From: Kitasatospora sp. NBC_01250
GTDB taxonomy: Bacteria > Actinomycetota > Actinomycetes > Streptomycetales > Streptomycetaceae
Assembly: GCF_036226465.1 (NCBI RefSeq)
Contig: NZ_CP108476.1
Location: 992,001-1,056,000, forward strand
Length of the DNA: 64,000 nucleotides
Direction: 5' to 3'
Shown here one piece after another: positions 26,284 through 35,166 of the stretch. Under the pieces are notes generated by a model, which saw nothing but the letters and a program-made list of their open reading frames with translations, was not told the DNA's origin and did not search any database. The translations under genes were made by a program, and so were the position numbers. The first letter of the stretch is position 1. Each line of letters begins with the position of its first letter.

Positions 26284-26853
26284 ATGGCACGCGTAGGACT
26301 CACCCCGGAACGCCTGACCCAGGCGGGAGCGGAACTGGCCGACGAGGTCGGCTTCGACCAGGTGACCGTCTCGGAACTCGCCAGACGGTTCGACGTCAAG
26401 GTCGCGAGTCTCTACTCGCACGTCAGGAACTCCCACGACCTGAAGACCAGGATCGCCCTGCTCGCCCTGGAGGAGCTCGCCGACCGGGCCGCCGACGCGC
26501 TCGCCGGACGGGCCGGAAAGGACGCGCTGACCGCCCTGGCCAACGTCTACCGCGACTACGCCCGCGAGCACCCCGGCCGCTACGCCGCCACCCAGTACCG
26601 GCTCGACGCGCAGACCGCCGCCGACAGCGCCGGTGTACGGCACTCCCAGATGACCCGGGCGCTCCTGCGCGGCTACGACCTGACCGAACCCGACCAGACG
26701 CACGCCGTCCGGCTGCTGGGCAGCGTCTTCCACGGCTACGTCAGCCTGGAGCTGGGCGGCGGCTTCAGCCACAGCGCCCCCGACAGCCAGGAGAGCTGGA
26801 ACCGGGTACTGGACGCGATGGACGCGCTGCTGCGCAACTGGCCCGCGGCCTGA
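26284..26853 (+). CDS. TetR-family regulator with WHG (TetR_C_13) domain
   Basis: A 189-residue regulator. HTH at residues 8-55 (LTQAGAELADEVGFDQVTV then SELARRFDVKVASLYSHV) is followed by a C-terminal domain with LLGSVFHGYVSLELGGGF, the WHG-type pocket. ATG 26284 lies after GAGAGGC. Probably autoregulates and represses the divergent FBP gene through the palindrome at 26227-26251; the SGNH hydrolase 78 bases downstream on the same strand may belong to the same regulon. Confidence 0.9.
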   Translation: MARVGLTPERLTQAGAELADEVGFDQVTVSELARRFDVKVASLYSHVRNSHDLKTRIALLALEELADRAADALAGRAGKDALTALANVYRDYAREHPGRYAATQYRLDAQTAADSAGVRHSQMTRALLRGYDLTEPDQTHAVRLLGSVFHGYVSLELGGGFSHSAPDSQESWNRVLDAMDALLRNWPAA

Positions 26854-26931
26854 ACCCGGCCCGGCCGACCCGATCACCAGCACGCCCGACCACCATGCAC
26901 GACCACCACCACGAACGACAGGCTGAGCCCC

Positions 26932-28113
26932 ATGTCCCTGCCCACCGGCACGCCCGGCTGGATCACCACTCCCGTCACCGCCGACCTCCTGCGCGGCGCC
27001 CTCGACCTGGAACACACCGCTCACGGCGTCCTCCCGCACCGGCTGCCCGCCCGAGCCCGCGCCCAGTGCACCGACGGGCAGCTCGCGATGGCCGAGGCCC
27101 AGCCCTCCGGCGTCCGGCTGGTCTTCCGCACCCGGGCCACCACCGTCGAGCTGGACACGCTGCCCACCAAGCAGGTCTACGTCGGCGCCCCGCCCCGCCC
27201 GCAGGGCGTCTACGACCTGCTCGTCGACGGCCGGCTCAGCGGACAGGGCAGCGTCGACAGCGGCAACACCCTGACCATCGACATGACCACCGGCAGCGCC
27301 GAGCACCGGCCCGGCGCGCCCGGCACGCTGCGCTTCACCGGCCTGCCCGCGGACGCCAAGGACGTCGAGATCTGGCTGCCGCACAACGAGACCACCGAGC
27401 TGCTCGCGCTGCGCACCGACGCCCCCGTCGAGCCCGCACCGCACCGGGGCCGCCCGGTGTGGCTGCACCACGGCAGCTCGATCAGCCACGGCTCGGGCGC
27501 CCCGAGCCCCACCACCACCTGGCCCGCGCTGGCCGCCTCGGCCGCCGGTGCGGAGCTGATCAACCTGGGCTTCGGCGGCAGCGCCCTGCTCGACCCGTTC
27601 ACCGCCCGCGCCCTGCGCGACACCCCCGCCGACCTGATCAGCGTCAAGCTCGGCATCAACCTGGTGAACACCGACCTGATGCGCCTGCGCGCCTTCACCC
27701 CCGCGGTGCACGGCTTCCTGGACACCATCCGCGAGGGCCACCCCGATACGCCGCTGCTGGTCGTCTCCGCCGTCCTGTGCCCCATCCACGAGGAGACGCC
27801 CGGCCCCAGCCTCCCCGACTTCAGCGCGCTCGCCGGCGGGCAGCTGCGGTTCCGGGCCGCGGGCGATCCGGCGGAGCGCGCGAGCGGCAAGCTGGCCCTG
27901 GGCGTCATCCGGGAGGAGCTGGCCCGGATCGTGGCGCAGCGCTCGGCCGAGGACCCGAACCTGCACTACCTCGACGGCCGGGAGCTGTACGGCGAGGCCG
28001 ACTACGCCGAGCTGCCGCTGCCCGACGAGCTCCACCCGGACGCCGCCGCCCACCACCGCATCGGCGAGCGCTTCGCCGCGCTGGCCTTCGCCGCCGGTGG
28101 CCCCTTCGGCTGA
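26932..28113 (+). CDS. SGNH/GDSL hydrolase (two-domain esterase)
   Basis: A 393-residue enzyme. Residues 1-170 are a beta-rich domain like those preceding SGNH esterases (VRLVFRTRATTVELDTLPT). The catalytic part has HHGSSISHGSG (block I Ser), LGFGGSALL (block II Gly), KLGINLVN (block III Asn) and PDELHPDAAAHHRIG (block V Asp and His). No signal peptide is seen, so it acts in the cytoplasm, probably deacylating a small molecule or sugar. Same strand as TetR, 78 bases downstream. Convergent with the next gene. Confidence 0.9.
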   Translation: MSLPTGTPGWITTPVTADLLRGALDLEHTAHGVLPHRLPARARAQCTDGQLAMAEAQPSGVRLVFRTRATTVELDTLPTKQVYVGAPPRPQGVYDLLVDGRLSGQGSVDSGNTLTIDMTTGSAEHRPGAPGTLRFTGLPADAKDVEIWLPHNETTELLALRTDAPVEPAPHRGRPVWLHHGSSISHGSGAPSPTTTWPALAASAAGAELINLGFGGSALLDPFTARALRDTPADLISVKLGINLVNTDLMRLRAFTPAVHGFLDTIREGHPDTPLLVVSAVLCPIHEETPGPSLPDFSALAGGQLRFRAAGDPAERASGKLALGVIREELARIVAQRSAEDPNLHYLDGRELYGEADYAELPLPDELHPDAAAHHRIGERFAALAFAAGGPFG

Positions 28114-28155
28114 GGCGCGGGCGGGGCGCGGGCGGGGGCGGGGCGTGTGTGGTGG

Positions 28156-28776
28156 TCAGGCCAGCAGCTCGCGCCCCTGCTCGAAGAAGGCCACCACGCC
28201 GTCCACGCCGCCGAGCTCGCGCAGCGTGACCGCCGCGCCGAACGGTGCGTTCCAGAACGGCCCCTGCGGCACGGCGTGCGGGCCGACATAGGCGTACGGC
28301 TCGGCCTGGAAGGCGTCCCCCGGCGAGACGCCGTAGTTGACCTCCGCCACGGTCACCGCGATGTCGAAGTGCTCGGGCCAGATCACCGGCTCGGCCTGCG
28401 GGAAGAGCCGGCGCAGCGCAGCGTCGCCGACCGCGAAGGCCTGCACGATCTGCTGTGCGGCCTGCGGATCGACCTCGATCGGGTCGTGCGGCGCGGCACC
28501 CGAGCCGTCCTGGTAGAGCCCGGCCGGCGCACCGGGGCTCACCCCGATCGCAGCCCCGAGGGCGGCACAGGTGGTCCACTCCAGGAAGAGCCGCTCACCG
28601 GCCGCCACCAGCTCCGCACCGACGACCTGCACATGCGGCTCGGCGGTGGTGGCGAAGCCCCCGAGGGCGGCGCGCAGCCTGATCGTGCCACTGGCGCGGT
28701 ACTGCGGGCCGGCCAGCACCAGCTCGGCGACGGCGTGCAGGGCGCGGCGGGTGCGGACGAGCGTGTGGATATCCAT
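28156..28776 (-). CDS. Hypothetical protein
   Basis: A 206-residue soluble protein not recognised. It starts MDIHTLVRTRRALHAVAELV and has conserved-looking segments QVVGAELVAAGERLFLEW, VIWPEHFDIAVTVAEVNYGV and EPYAYVGPHAVPQGPFWN. Coding bias is strong and the protein is intact. ATG 28776 was used because the upstream 17 codons look non-coding. Neighbouring DNA upstream is decayed, so it is at the edge of a rearranged segment. No function assigned. Confidence 0.75.
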   Translation of the reverse strand: MDIHTLVRTRRALHAVAELVLAGPQYRASGTIRLRAALGGFATTAEPHVQVVGAELVAAGERLFLEWTTCAALGAAIGVSPGAPAGLYQDGSGAAPHDPIEVDPQAAQQIVQAFAVGDAALRRLFPQAEPVIWPEHFDIAVTVAEVNYGVSPGDAFQAEPYAYVGPHAVPQGPFWNAPFGAAVTLRELGGVDGVVAFFEQGRELLA

Positions 28777-28894
28777 AGCGGCATGCTCCCTCACCACAAC
28801 CCGCGACGTCATACCGGGTGGGCGCACCCGCGCGGCGCGAGGGGCAGGGAGCGGTCGGCTCGACCCGCACTGTTTCCCTCCGGTTCACCCTGGT

Positions 28895-29232
28895 GGCCGA
28901 CGGGCCCCAGAAGAGCGCGTGCCCCCCGTCGCCCTCCGGAACGTACTCCTCGCCGACGAGCTCCAGCCCGGCGTCCACCAGCCAGCCCCGGCTGGTGGCG
29001 GCGTCCGGGTGGCTCCACCACATCGCCGCGCCGCCACCGAGCCAGTTCTCGTCGGTGCCGGTCCACGCCCGGCGCCCGGTGGTGCAGAGCAGCAGGCGCC
29101 GGGCCGCAGCCAGGCCGCGATCCGCCCGAGGAGCCCCGGCTGTTCCGCGAGCGGGATGTGGATGAGCGAGTACAGCGCCACCACGGCGTCGAAGCTCTCG
29201 GCTGGCAGTTGCAGGGCGGTCACGTCCGCCGG
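28895..29232 (-). pseudogene. Fragment of class I SAM-dependent methyltransferase, frameshifted
   Basis: Residues matching the middle of a methyltransferase (DVTALQLPAESFDAVVALYS, LIHIPLAEQPGLLGRIAAWL) lie in one frame; a shift near 29100 moves the rest (LLLCTTGRRAWTGTDENW, WSHPDAATSRGWLVDAGLEL) to another. Motif I, the SAM-binding glycine loop, is absent because the 5' end is missing. Not functional. Confidence 0.75.
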
Positions 29233-29303
29233 CCCGCGAGGACGCAGAACTCGTTCCCCTCCGGATCTCCCGGCACACAGAACTGGATGTTCTGGAGTGT
29301 GAG
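29220..29303 (-). pseudogene. C-terminal remnant of a VOC/glyoxalase protein
   Basis: A short frame ends FCVPGDPEGNEFCVLAGRRT then TGA. DPEGNEFCVL is the usual end of VOC-fold proteins. It abuts the methyltransferase remnant and has no upstream part, so it is a relic of deletion. Confidence 0.65.
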
Positions 29304-29434
29304 AGATGGCAGCGGCATCTGTGCTGGTCAAGGGCCCGGAAGCTGGTCAGCGGCAAGGCGCGCTCCCCAAGTGGGACATGGAAGATGCGCGCAACCCACT
29401 CTCCGGCACTGTGTTCACCGAGACCCTTCGGGGC

Positions 29435-29790
29435 GTCCGGTGCATCCGACTGTCCGTCCTGACGGACGAGACCACCAGCCCCGAGCGTCAGCGGGAGGCG
29501 TGCGACCACGTAGCTGGAGAGTTGCAGGTCACGTTCGGCAGGGTGACGCGCTGCGCGAAGCGGTGGACCTTGACGTCAGCGCGTCCAAGACGTCCCCGTG
29601 GGAGCGCCCGCAACTTCCCCGCTGGCTCAGCAACCCGCAGGCGTACGACGCGCTTGTGTTCTGGCGGTTCGACCGTGCCATCCGGTCCATGGGGCACATG
29701 TACGCCCTCGCCAACTGGGCGCGCGAGCACGGCAAGGAACTCATCTTCGCCGAGGGTCTGGGCGGGGCCATTTTTGCGTTCGCTCTGTCA
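29435..29790 (+). pseudogene. Large serine recombinase (phage/ICE integrase) N-terminal fragment, frameshifted
   Basis: Starts VRCIRLSVLTDETTSPERQR (catalytic Ser region of serine integrases), shifts frame near 29530, and continues DLDVSASKTSPWERPQL and YDALVFWRFDRAIRSMGHMY plus ANWAREHGKELIFAEG. Only the first 115 or so residues of a protein normally over 450 long remain. The sequence stops where the A/T-richer XRE gene begins (29788), marking a recombination junction. Confidence 0.8.
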
Positions 29791-31011
29791 ATCGCTCGAC
29801 GGTGCTATCTGCAGGCGCATTCCTTCATAGACTTCTCTGAGGTCTCGCGCATCGGAAATCTTTCGCACTTCTACTGCTTTGACGACTTCGAGGGCGCGCC
29901 AATGGTTGGATGGCGCGACTCGACCAGATAGCATAGCGCGCTGTGCCGAATTGCATGCTTCATCCAATCGATTAGTGGCCACCAGGGAGAGCGCCAGGTC
30001 GATATTGGCGGATGCCACCCGGCGAGGCCATTTGCTAACGTCCTCCGAGGGCGAGAGCCGCGAAATAACTTCCCGCGCATACGCTTCGGCTGCCGGATCG
30101 CCGAGCCATGCAAGCGTGGTCGCCGCATAAGCGAGTGACTTGGCTGGATCGTATTGGAAATGATGTTCTGGCCGATTTGGAGTGCCTAGCGCAGCGGAAA
30201 GTGCTTGCACTCGATCTATTGCGGAATAGGTCTCGGCGGAATATCCCAATCGTGCAAATGCTCGCCCCTGCTGCGCAAGTGACTGGATTTCAACCGAGCT
30301 TCCGACGGGCGCCAACTGTTGCGCAGTCTCGCTAAGTTCTGCCGCTTTGGAGTAGTCGCCGTCAGTGAGAACCCGCCAAGCATCAGTTTCAAAGCACCAA
30401 GCCTGAATTTCTGAATTCTCGGCATGCTGAGCTAGAGTCATCGCCGTTCGCAGTCTCGCCGTTGCTGCGTCTTGCTGATTGAGATCAATGTGCAGAGTTG
30501 CGCCAAGAAGAGAGAACCAGCCGCCTATCACGAGTAGCTGCCGATGTTCGGCGAGAGTCTTTTTTGCGTCCATGAGCTTGGCTACATAGAGTGCATATTT
30601 CCGCACCTGTCCCAGGAGTTCCTGGGGGGCTACGGTCGGATATTTGATTGCCAGGTCATGAAAAGTCAGCTCAAGGCGTTCAAGCGTTTCCTTGCCCACG
30701 TCGCTGGCAGACACCCTGCGCGCGAGCTCCAACGCTTCGATCTCATCGTCATATTCCAGCGTAATGACGGGGACACTTTCGTCCCGTGAGATCTTCGGAG
30801 CCGCTGCGGTGTGCAGGAGAGAGTCAAGCTCAATTAGCGTGACTCGCAAGACCTTGGCCAGGGTCGGGCGCTGCCAATCCTGGGGGTCTACCTTTCCGCT
30901 TTCCCATCTCGCCACAGTAGAGCGATCCACACCCAGATCCTGAGCCAAGGACTCCTGAGTGAATCCAAGGGCCTTTCGCCTTTCAACAAGGGCCCTGCGC
31001 CGCTCTGCCAT
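29788..31011 (-). CDS. XRE-family regulator with TPR-like domain
   Basis: A 407-residue protein. An N-terminal HTH (RRKALGFTQESLAQDLGVD, then RSTVARWESGKVDPQDWQRP) is followed by helical TPR-like repeats to the end (e.g. YSKAAELSETAQQLAPVG). Such XRE-TPR regulators often accompany graspetide and related RiPP clusters, and the TPR part may bind a peptide. Third codon positions contain far more A and T than its neighbours, pointing to recent acquisition. It is divergent from the small genes at 31178-32184 and may control them and the graspetide genes. Confidence 0.88.
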   Translation of the reverse strand: MAERRRALVERRKALGFTQESLAQDLGVDRSTVARWESGKVDPQDWQRPTLAKVLRVTLIELDSLLHTAAAPKISRDESVPVITLEYDDEIEALELARRVSASDVGKETLERLELTFHDLAIKYPTVAPQELLGQVRKYALYVAKLMDAKKTLAEHRQLLVIGGWFSLLGATLHIDLNQQDAATARLRTAMTLAQHAENSEIQAWCFETDAWRVLTDGDYSKAAELSETAQQLAPVGSSVEIQSLAQQGRAFARLGYSAETYSAIDRVQALSAALGTPNRPEHHFQYDPAKSLAYAATTLAWLGDPAAEAYAREVISRLSPSEDVSKWPRRVASANIDLALSLVATNRLDEACNSAQRAMLSGRVAPSNHWRALEVVKAVEVRKISDARDLREVYEGMRLQIAPSSD

Positions 31012-31177
31012 GCCGCCTCCCGGTCTCTGACTACCCGTTCTAGCAGGTCAGAGCACTCGATGCAGAGACTCTGAGACATGGATGCCACACGGATGCGTCA
31101 TCCCTGCTCTGTCCAAGGGCGAACGGCAGCCCTGTACTGGTGAATCACACAGTCCGGCGCTGATCGGAGGGACAGCA

Positions 31178-31433
31178 GTGAAACGCCCAAGCATCGTGAC
31201 CGGTGCCCTGGCCGTGGCGGTTGCTCTCGGACCCGCCGCTCTGGTGCTCGCCCTCGCCAAGCTCGACCCGTACACCGCGCGGCTGGGTGTGGTGGTTCTT
31301 CGCCCTGGCGGTCGCCATGCTCGGCATCGTGTACGGCGGAGACTGGGAAACCTGGTGGCGCCGAAGACGGGCCGCCCGGCGATCCCGGTTACGGGTCACG
31401 GTTCGCCACGTTCGTCCCGGAGATCCGCCGTGA
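31178..31433 (+). pseudogene. Small two-span membrane protein gene, apparently frameshifted
   Basis: GTG 31178 after GGAGG starts KRPSIVTGALAVAVALGPAA, a good membrane helix. Near 31290 the natural continuation moves to the next frame: WVWWFFALAVAMLGIVYGGD, then basic WWRRRRAARRSR and a stop at 31433. Either a one-base sequence or assembly error, a programmed shift, or decay. The downstream frame ends in a GTGA overlap with the next gene, which argues that the intact protein would be about 85 residues and coupled to it. Confidence 0.6.
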
Positions 31434-31813
31434 CCCTCGCTGCCGAGGTGCTGCCCACGCTGGCCGATATCGGCGCGGGACGGCTGCCGGAGCCGCCCGA
31501 GGCCAACGACGGGAACCCGTGGGCGGCCGGGGACTACTGGCTCTACTGCGGGCGCACCTCGGTTCGCGTGCTCTGGCTCGGCCCGGTGACCGCAGCCGGC
31601 GGAATCACGGCCGGGCTGCTCGCCTGCGCCGACTGCATATCGACCCTGCACGGCAAGGCAGTGGCCGCGATGGCCAAGCGGGACAGCCGGAGGACCGAGC
31701 CCACCCACCGTGCTTGGCACGTTGACATGGCGGCCGTCCGTGCGCGCTTCGCCCGTCGGGACAGGGTCACCAACCCGGACGCGCACCAGAACGGCATCCA
31801 CCTGGCGGCCTGA
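31430..31813 (+). CDS. Hypothetical protein with Cys pair
   Basis: A 127-residue protein starting at GTG 31430, which overlaps the stop of the preceding membrane-protein frame. It contains PWAAGDYWLYCGRTSVRVLW and LLACADCISTLHGKAVAAM, a CADC pair, and ends with a basic region. Family not recognised. Position between the XRE regulator and the graspetide precursor suggests a role in that element, but nothing in sequence proves it. Confidence 0.6.
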   Translation: MTLAAEVLPTLADIGAGRLPEPPEANDGNPWAAGDYWLYCGRTSVRVLWLGPVTAAGGITAGLLACADCISTLHGKAVAAMAKRDSRRTEPTHRAWHVDMAAVRARFARRDRVTNPDAHQNGIHLAA

Positions 31814-31944
31814 CAGCCCGGCCCGCCCCTCATGCCCCGGCCGCCTGCGCCGCCGGAGGAAGTACAGCCCCCGTCCCGGTGACGGGAATTGGACGGCCCG
31901 GACAATCGGGGCGGGGCACAGACGAATCACGGCATGGAGCGGAG

Positions 31945-32184
31945 ATGCACAAGTGCCCCGAGGGCGCCGGACACACGGTCGAGACGACCACAGAACCCGG
32001 TGCCCTGCAGAGTGGTCCGGGCGGCCCGGTTTGGCGGTGCCTGACCTGCGGCCGATGGGGCGGTGTCATGACCGCCGAGTGGGCCGTGCTGTTCCCCGGT
32101 GAACCGGTGCTGTTCCCGCTCGGCTGGACGGTCCCCGGCGAGTCGGCCCCGCTCCGTAAGGCACGTCCCCTCGGGCGCGGGTAG
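31945..32184 (+). CDS. Small putative zinc-ribbon protein
   Basis: A 79-residue protein, ATG 31945 directly after GGAGCGGAG. MHKCPEGAGH and WRCLTCGRWGGV supply Cys and His pairs spaced like a zinc ribbon. A hydrophobic stretch (EWAVLFPGEPVLFPLGW) follows. Function unknown; same orientation as the graspetide genes, separated from them by a strong hairpin. Confidence 0.6.
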   Translation: MHKCPEGAGHTVETTTEPGALQSGPGGPVWRCLTCGRWGGVMTAEWAVLFPGEPVLFPLGWTVPGESAPLRKARPLGRG

Positions 32185-32200
32185 CCGCATCCCATGAACT

Positions 32201-32246
32201 CCCGTTCCGGCGGGCGGGGAAGGGTCAACACCCCCGCCGGGACGGG
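32201..32246 (+). terminator. 14-bp hairpin upstream of graspetide precursor gene
   Basis: CCCGTTCCGGCGGG pairs with CCCGCCGGGACGGG (one G-T pair) around an 18-base loop, 16 bases after the small zinc-ribbon gene. Likely terminates the upstream unit so that the precursor gene uses its own promoter. Confidence 0.6.
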
Positions 32247-32344
32247 GCCCAACCCCACATTGCCTGTTCGCACCCGGCAACAGACCGGAGCGGGCAAGGT
32301 GGGTTTTTCGCACCTCCGAGCAACACCGAGACGTAGGAGGAAAG

Positions 32345-32608
32345 TTGAGCACCGCTACCGAACTCGCTCCCGTCGCCCCGTGGGGCATGGGGCGTATGGC
32401 GCCGCTGCGCAACGGTGAGCCGTCGCAGTGGCAGTACGCGGGGTTGCACCCCGCGACGCAGACCGGCCTGTGGTTCGGCGAGGACGGCACCATGACCCCC
32501 GCCGAGCTGGGCAAGCACGGCACGTCCGTCGGCACCTACCCGCCCACCCAGGTCGGCAAGGACGGCAAGGTTGACGGAGACTCCGGCCACGACGCGACGC
32601 AGGACTAG
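32345..32608 (+). CDS. tgmA: Graspetide precursor (ATP-grasp-modified RiPP, TgmA-like)
   Basis: An 87-residue precursor. TTG 32345 follows a strong TAGGAGGAAAG. Leader features match the TgmA family: APVAPWGMGRMAPL, then LHPATQTGLWFGEDGTM. The C-terminal part carries the likely modified residues: Thr, Ser and Lys donors in KHGTSVGTYPPTQVGKDG, and Asp/acidic acceptors in the following VDGDSGHDATQD. Two Asp-Gly pairs there suit the aspartimide chemistry of the PIMT partner. The ATP-grasp ligase would join side chains as omega-esters or amides. Exact connectivity cannot be read from sequence. Confidence 0.85.
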   Translation: MSTATELAPVAPWGMGRMAPLRNGEPSQWQYAGLHPATQTGLWFGEDGTMTPAELGKHGTSVGTYPPTQVGKDGKVDGDSGHDATQD

Positions 32609-32619
32609 GAGGTAACGCC

Positions 32620-33573
32620 ATGGACGGACGCCCGGTGCTGGTCTCCACCGAAACCGAGGACCCGACCGCCGATCTGGTCATAGCGGAGTTGAACCGGCGC
32701 CGGGTGCCCGTCCTCCGATTCGACCCCGGACGTGACTTCCCGACCCGCGCGACGCTGGCCGCCTCGATCACGGCTGACGGCTGGTCGGGAAGTCTCACGG
32801 TAGGCAAGCGGACCGCCGATCTCTCCCGCGTCCGTGCGCTTTATCACCGGCGGCCGAACCCGTACACCCCTGACAGCGAGCACCAAGCCGACCGGTTCGC
32901 CGCACAGGAGAACCGTCGGGGGCTCAACGGAGTGCTCGGCGTGCTTCCGGGCTGTCTCTACCTGAGCCACCCGCAGGCCATCGCCCGCGCCGAGTACAAG
33001 CCCGCGCAACTTTCCCTCGCCTCCGGGCTCGGGTTGCTGGTCCCGGCGACACTGATCACCAACAACCCGGCCGAAGCGAAGCTGTTCGCCGCCGCGCAAC
33101 CCACGATCTACAAGCCCTTGCACGCCGGGGCTTACCACGTGGACGGTGAACCCGCCGGTATCTGGGCGGCACCGGTCGAGCCGGGGGAGATCACCGACGC
33201 CGTGAGCAACTGCGCCCATCTCTTTCAGGCGCAGGTGCCGAAGTCCGGCGACGTGCGCGCCGTGGTGGTCGGGGGGAGGGTGTTCTGTGCGCTGATCACC
33301 GCACCTCCCGGGGTGGTCGACTGGCGCAGCGAGTACCGGAACCTGAGTTACGAACCCGTGGTATGCCCCGAGCCGGTTCGGGCCGCTCTGCTCCGGTTCC
33401 TCGGTGAGTTCGGTCTGCGCTTCGGGGCGTTCGACTTCGCCGTGACCCCTGAGGGTGAATGGTGGTTCCTGGAGTGCAACCCGAACGGTCAATGGGCGTG
33501 GTTGGAGCACGCGGCGGGCCTGCCGATCACGTCCGCCATCGCCGATCTTCTGGAGAACGGAGTAAACGAGTGA
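32620..33573 (+). CDS. tgmB: ATP-grasp graspetide ligase (TgmB-like)
   Basis: A 317-residue ATP-grasp enzyme forming side-chain ester or amide macrocycles in the precursor encoded 11 bases upstream. It opens [20 protein letters not shown], typical of ATP-grasp peptide maturases. Nucleotide-binding elements include [28 protein letters not shown] and the metal-binding [20 protein letters not shown], followed by PNGQW. ATG 32620 follows GGAGG. The stop overlaps the methyltransferase start (GTGA). Complete and typical in length. Confidence 0.94.
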   Translation: MDGRPVLVSTETEDPTADLVIAELNRRRVPVLRFDPGRDFPTRATLAASITADGWSGSLTVGKRTADLSRVRALYHRRPNPYTPDSEHQADRFAAQENRRGLNGVLGVLPGCLYLSHPQAIARAEYKPAQLSLASGLGLLVPATLITNNPAEAKLFAAAQPTIYKPLHAGAYHVDGEPAGIWAAPVEPGEITDAVSNCAHLFQAQVPKSGDVRAVVVGGRVFCALITAPPGVVDWRSEYRNLSYEPVVCPEPVRAALLRFLGEFGLRFGAFDFAVTPEGEWWFLECNPNGQWAWLEHAAGLPITSAIADLLENGVNE

Positions 33574-34685
33574 GCGAGTCCGAAGGGCTGCGGGCGGTGC
33601 TGGCCGCACAGCTCAAGGAAGCGGAGGTGATCCTGACCGCCGAGTGGGAAGCGGCGGTGCTGGCTGTCCCGCGTGAGGCGTTCCTACGGGACGGCTGGTT
33701 CGAGTACGACGGCGACGGGTGGTATCGGCCCGTGTCGCTGGAGAGGTCGCCCGAGCTGATCGGCCGCGTGTACGAGGACGACACGTTGGTGACGCAGCTC
33801 GCCGGCTGCGTGGTGCCCCGGCAGGTCGAGGGCCGGTTGGCGCAGGTGCCGACGTCGTCTTCGACGCTGCCCGGCCTGGTGGTCCGGATGCTCGAAGACC
33901 TGCGGGTGCAGTCCGGCATGTCCGTGCTGGAGGTGGGAACCGGCACCGGATACTCAACTGCGTTGCTGACGCACGTCCTTGGCGACGACCAGGTGACGTC
34001 GATCGAGGTGGACGCGGACGTGTCGGCGCGGGCGTCCGTGGCACTCGGCGGACTCGGGTACTGGCCCGAACTGGTGACCGGTGACGGGCTCGCCGGTCAC
34101 GCCAAGGGAGCGCCGTATGACCGAATCATCGCCACATGCGGAGTCCGGACCGTTCCAGCCGACTGGATCGCGCAGACCCGGCCGGGTGGCGAGATCCTGG
34201 TGACCGTGGGCGGCTGGATGAATGCTTCTGAGCTGGTGCGGCTCACGGTGGCCGAGGACGGCACGGCAACCGGTCCGGTGCTCGGCGGCGGTGTGTCATT
34301 CATGCTCGCCCGCCCCCACACGCCCCCGCCGCTCGGCATGCTGCCCCCGCTCGACCAGGGCGAGGCCCGTCCGGCGGGCATCGGCGCTGACGTGCTCGAC
34401 CAGTGGGCAGCGCGGTTCGTGGCGCAGTTCGCAGCGTCCACGGCGCAGTACTTCGCCATGCCTCGGAACGGACGCACCGAGCACGTGTTGGTAGACGTGG
34501 ACGGCGGGTCATGGGCCGTGGTGTTCGAGGACGGGGGCCGGTGGCTGGTCCGGCAGGGCGGGCCGGTCCGGCTCTGGGACTCCGTTGCCGAACTCATCAC
34601 CCGGTGGCGCGTCGCGGGTGAGCCCACGGGCGAGCGGCTGCGGATAATCGTCAGCGCCGAGGGCCAGCGGATCGAATGGGACTGA
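33570..34685 (+). CDS. tgmC: PIMT-like O-methyltransferase of graspetide system (TgmC-like)
   Basis: A 371-residue protein. Residues 1-90 are a family-specific N-terminal domain; residues 95-240 form a protein-L-isoaspartate O-methyltransferase-like Rossmann domain with [20 protein letters not shown] (SAM site), [14 protein letters not shown] and [13 protein letters not shown]; a 130-residue extension follows. In fuscimiditide-type pathways the equivalent enzyme methylates an Asp that then closes to an aspartimide. GTG 33570 overlaps the ligase stop, so expression is coupled. Confidence 0.92.
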   Translation: MSESEGLRAVLAAQLKEAEVILTAEWEAAVLAVPREAFLRDGWFEYDGDGWYRPVSLERSPELIGRVYEDDTLVTQLAGCVVPRQVEGRLAQVPTSSSTLPGLVVRMLEDLRVQSGMSVLEVGTGTGYSTALLTHVLGDDQVTSIEVDADVSARASVALGGLGYWPELVTGDGLAGHAKGAPYDRIIATCGVRTVPADWIAQTRPGGEILVTVGGWMNASELVRLTVAEDGTATGPVLGGGVSFMLARPHTPPPLGMLPPLDQGEARPAGIGADVLDQWAARFVAQFAASTAQYFAMPRNGRTEHVLVDVDGGSWAVVFEDGGRWLVRQGGPVRLWDSVAELITRWRVAGEPTGERLRIIVSAEGQRIEWD

Positions 34686-34731
34686 GCGCGGAAGTTCGGG
34701 CCCTGGTCCGGTAGGCCCCATGTACGACGAT

Positions 34732-34762
34732 GCCCCGTGCGGTCTCTCCGACTGTGCGGGGC
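34732..34762 (+). terminator. Possible terminator after graspetide operon
   Basis: GCCCCG and CGGGGC pair six bases, with an inner CGG/CCG, then CTCTTG. Located 47 bases after tgmC and just before the convergent VOC gene. Weak. Confidence 0.4.
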
Positions 34763-34791
34763 CTCTTGCGTTCTCTGACGTGCCGGTATGC

Positions 34792-35166
34792 TCAGCAGAA
34801 CTGGTAGTCAGGTGTGTTGGGGTCGACGAGGACCACCCAGCTCTCGTCGCCCTGGCCGACGTAAGCGGTCCGCGCGCCCAGCGCGAGCAGGCGGCCGACC
34901 TCCTCGTCCTGCTCCCGGTCGGCCGGGGAGAGGTCGATGTGGAGCCTGTTCTTGACAGTCCTGCCCTCGGGCACCCGCGCGAAGGTCAAGGTCGGCGGCA
35001 CCGGGCCGCGCTGGCTCCCGGCCCCGGGCGTCACCGGCGGGCCGATGGTGACGACTCCGTCCTCGTCTTCCTCTCGCGCCTCGTAGTCGAGGACCGAGCA
35101 CCAGAACCGCGCGAGAGCGTCGGGGTCGGTGCAGTCGATCGCGAGCTCGGTGAACCTACTGGTCAT
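34792..35166 (-). CDS. VOC-family (glyoxalase-like) protein
   Basis: A 124-residue single VOC unit: FTELAIDCTDPDALARFWCS at the N-terminus, NRLHIDLSPADRE in the middle and SWVVLVDPNTPDYQFC at the end. The His in LHIDL and Glu/Asp near the start are metal-ligand candidates. Complete and typical of small glyoxalase/bleomycin-resistance-type proteins. It could bind or detoxify a metabolite; a link to the adjoining RiPP clusters is only positional. Confidence 0.88.
   Translation of the reverse strand: MTSRFTELAIDCTDPDALARFWCSVLDYEAREEDEDGVVTIGPPVTPGAGSQRGPVPPTLTFARVPEGRTVKNRLHIDLSPADREQDEEVGRLLALGARTAYVGQGDESWVVLVDPNTPDYQFC

Noticed and set aside
30544..30943. Small plus-strand frames within the XRE gene
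   Set aside because: Antisense to a protein with clear HTH and TPR-like pattern; no ribosome sites.
29435..34685. An intact integrative element carrying the graspetide genes
   Set aside because: No working integrase, replication or transfer genes and no att repeats were found; only a remnant is supported.
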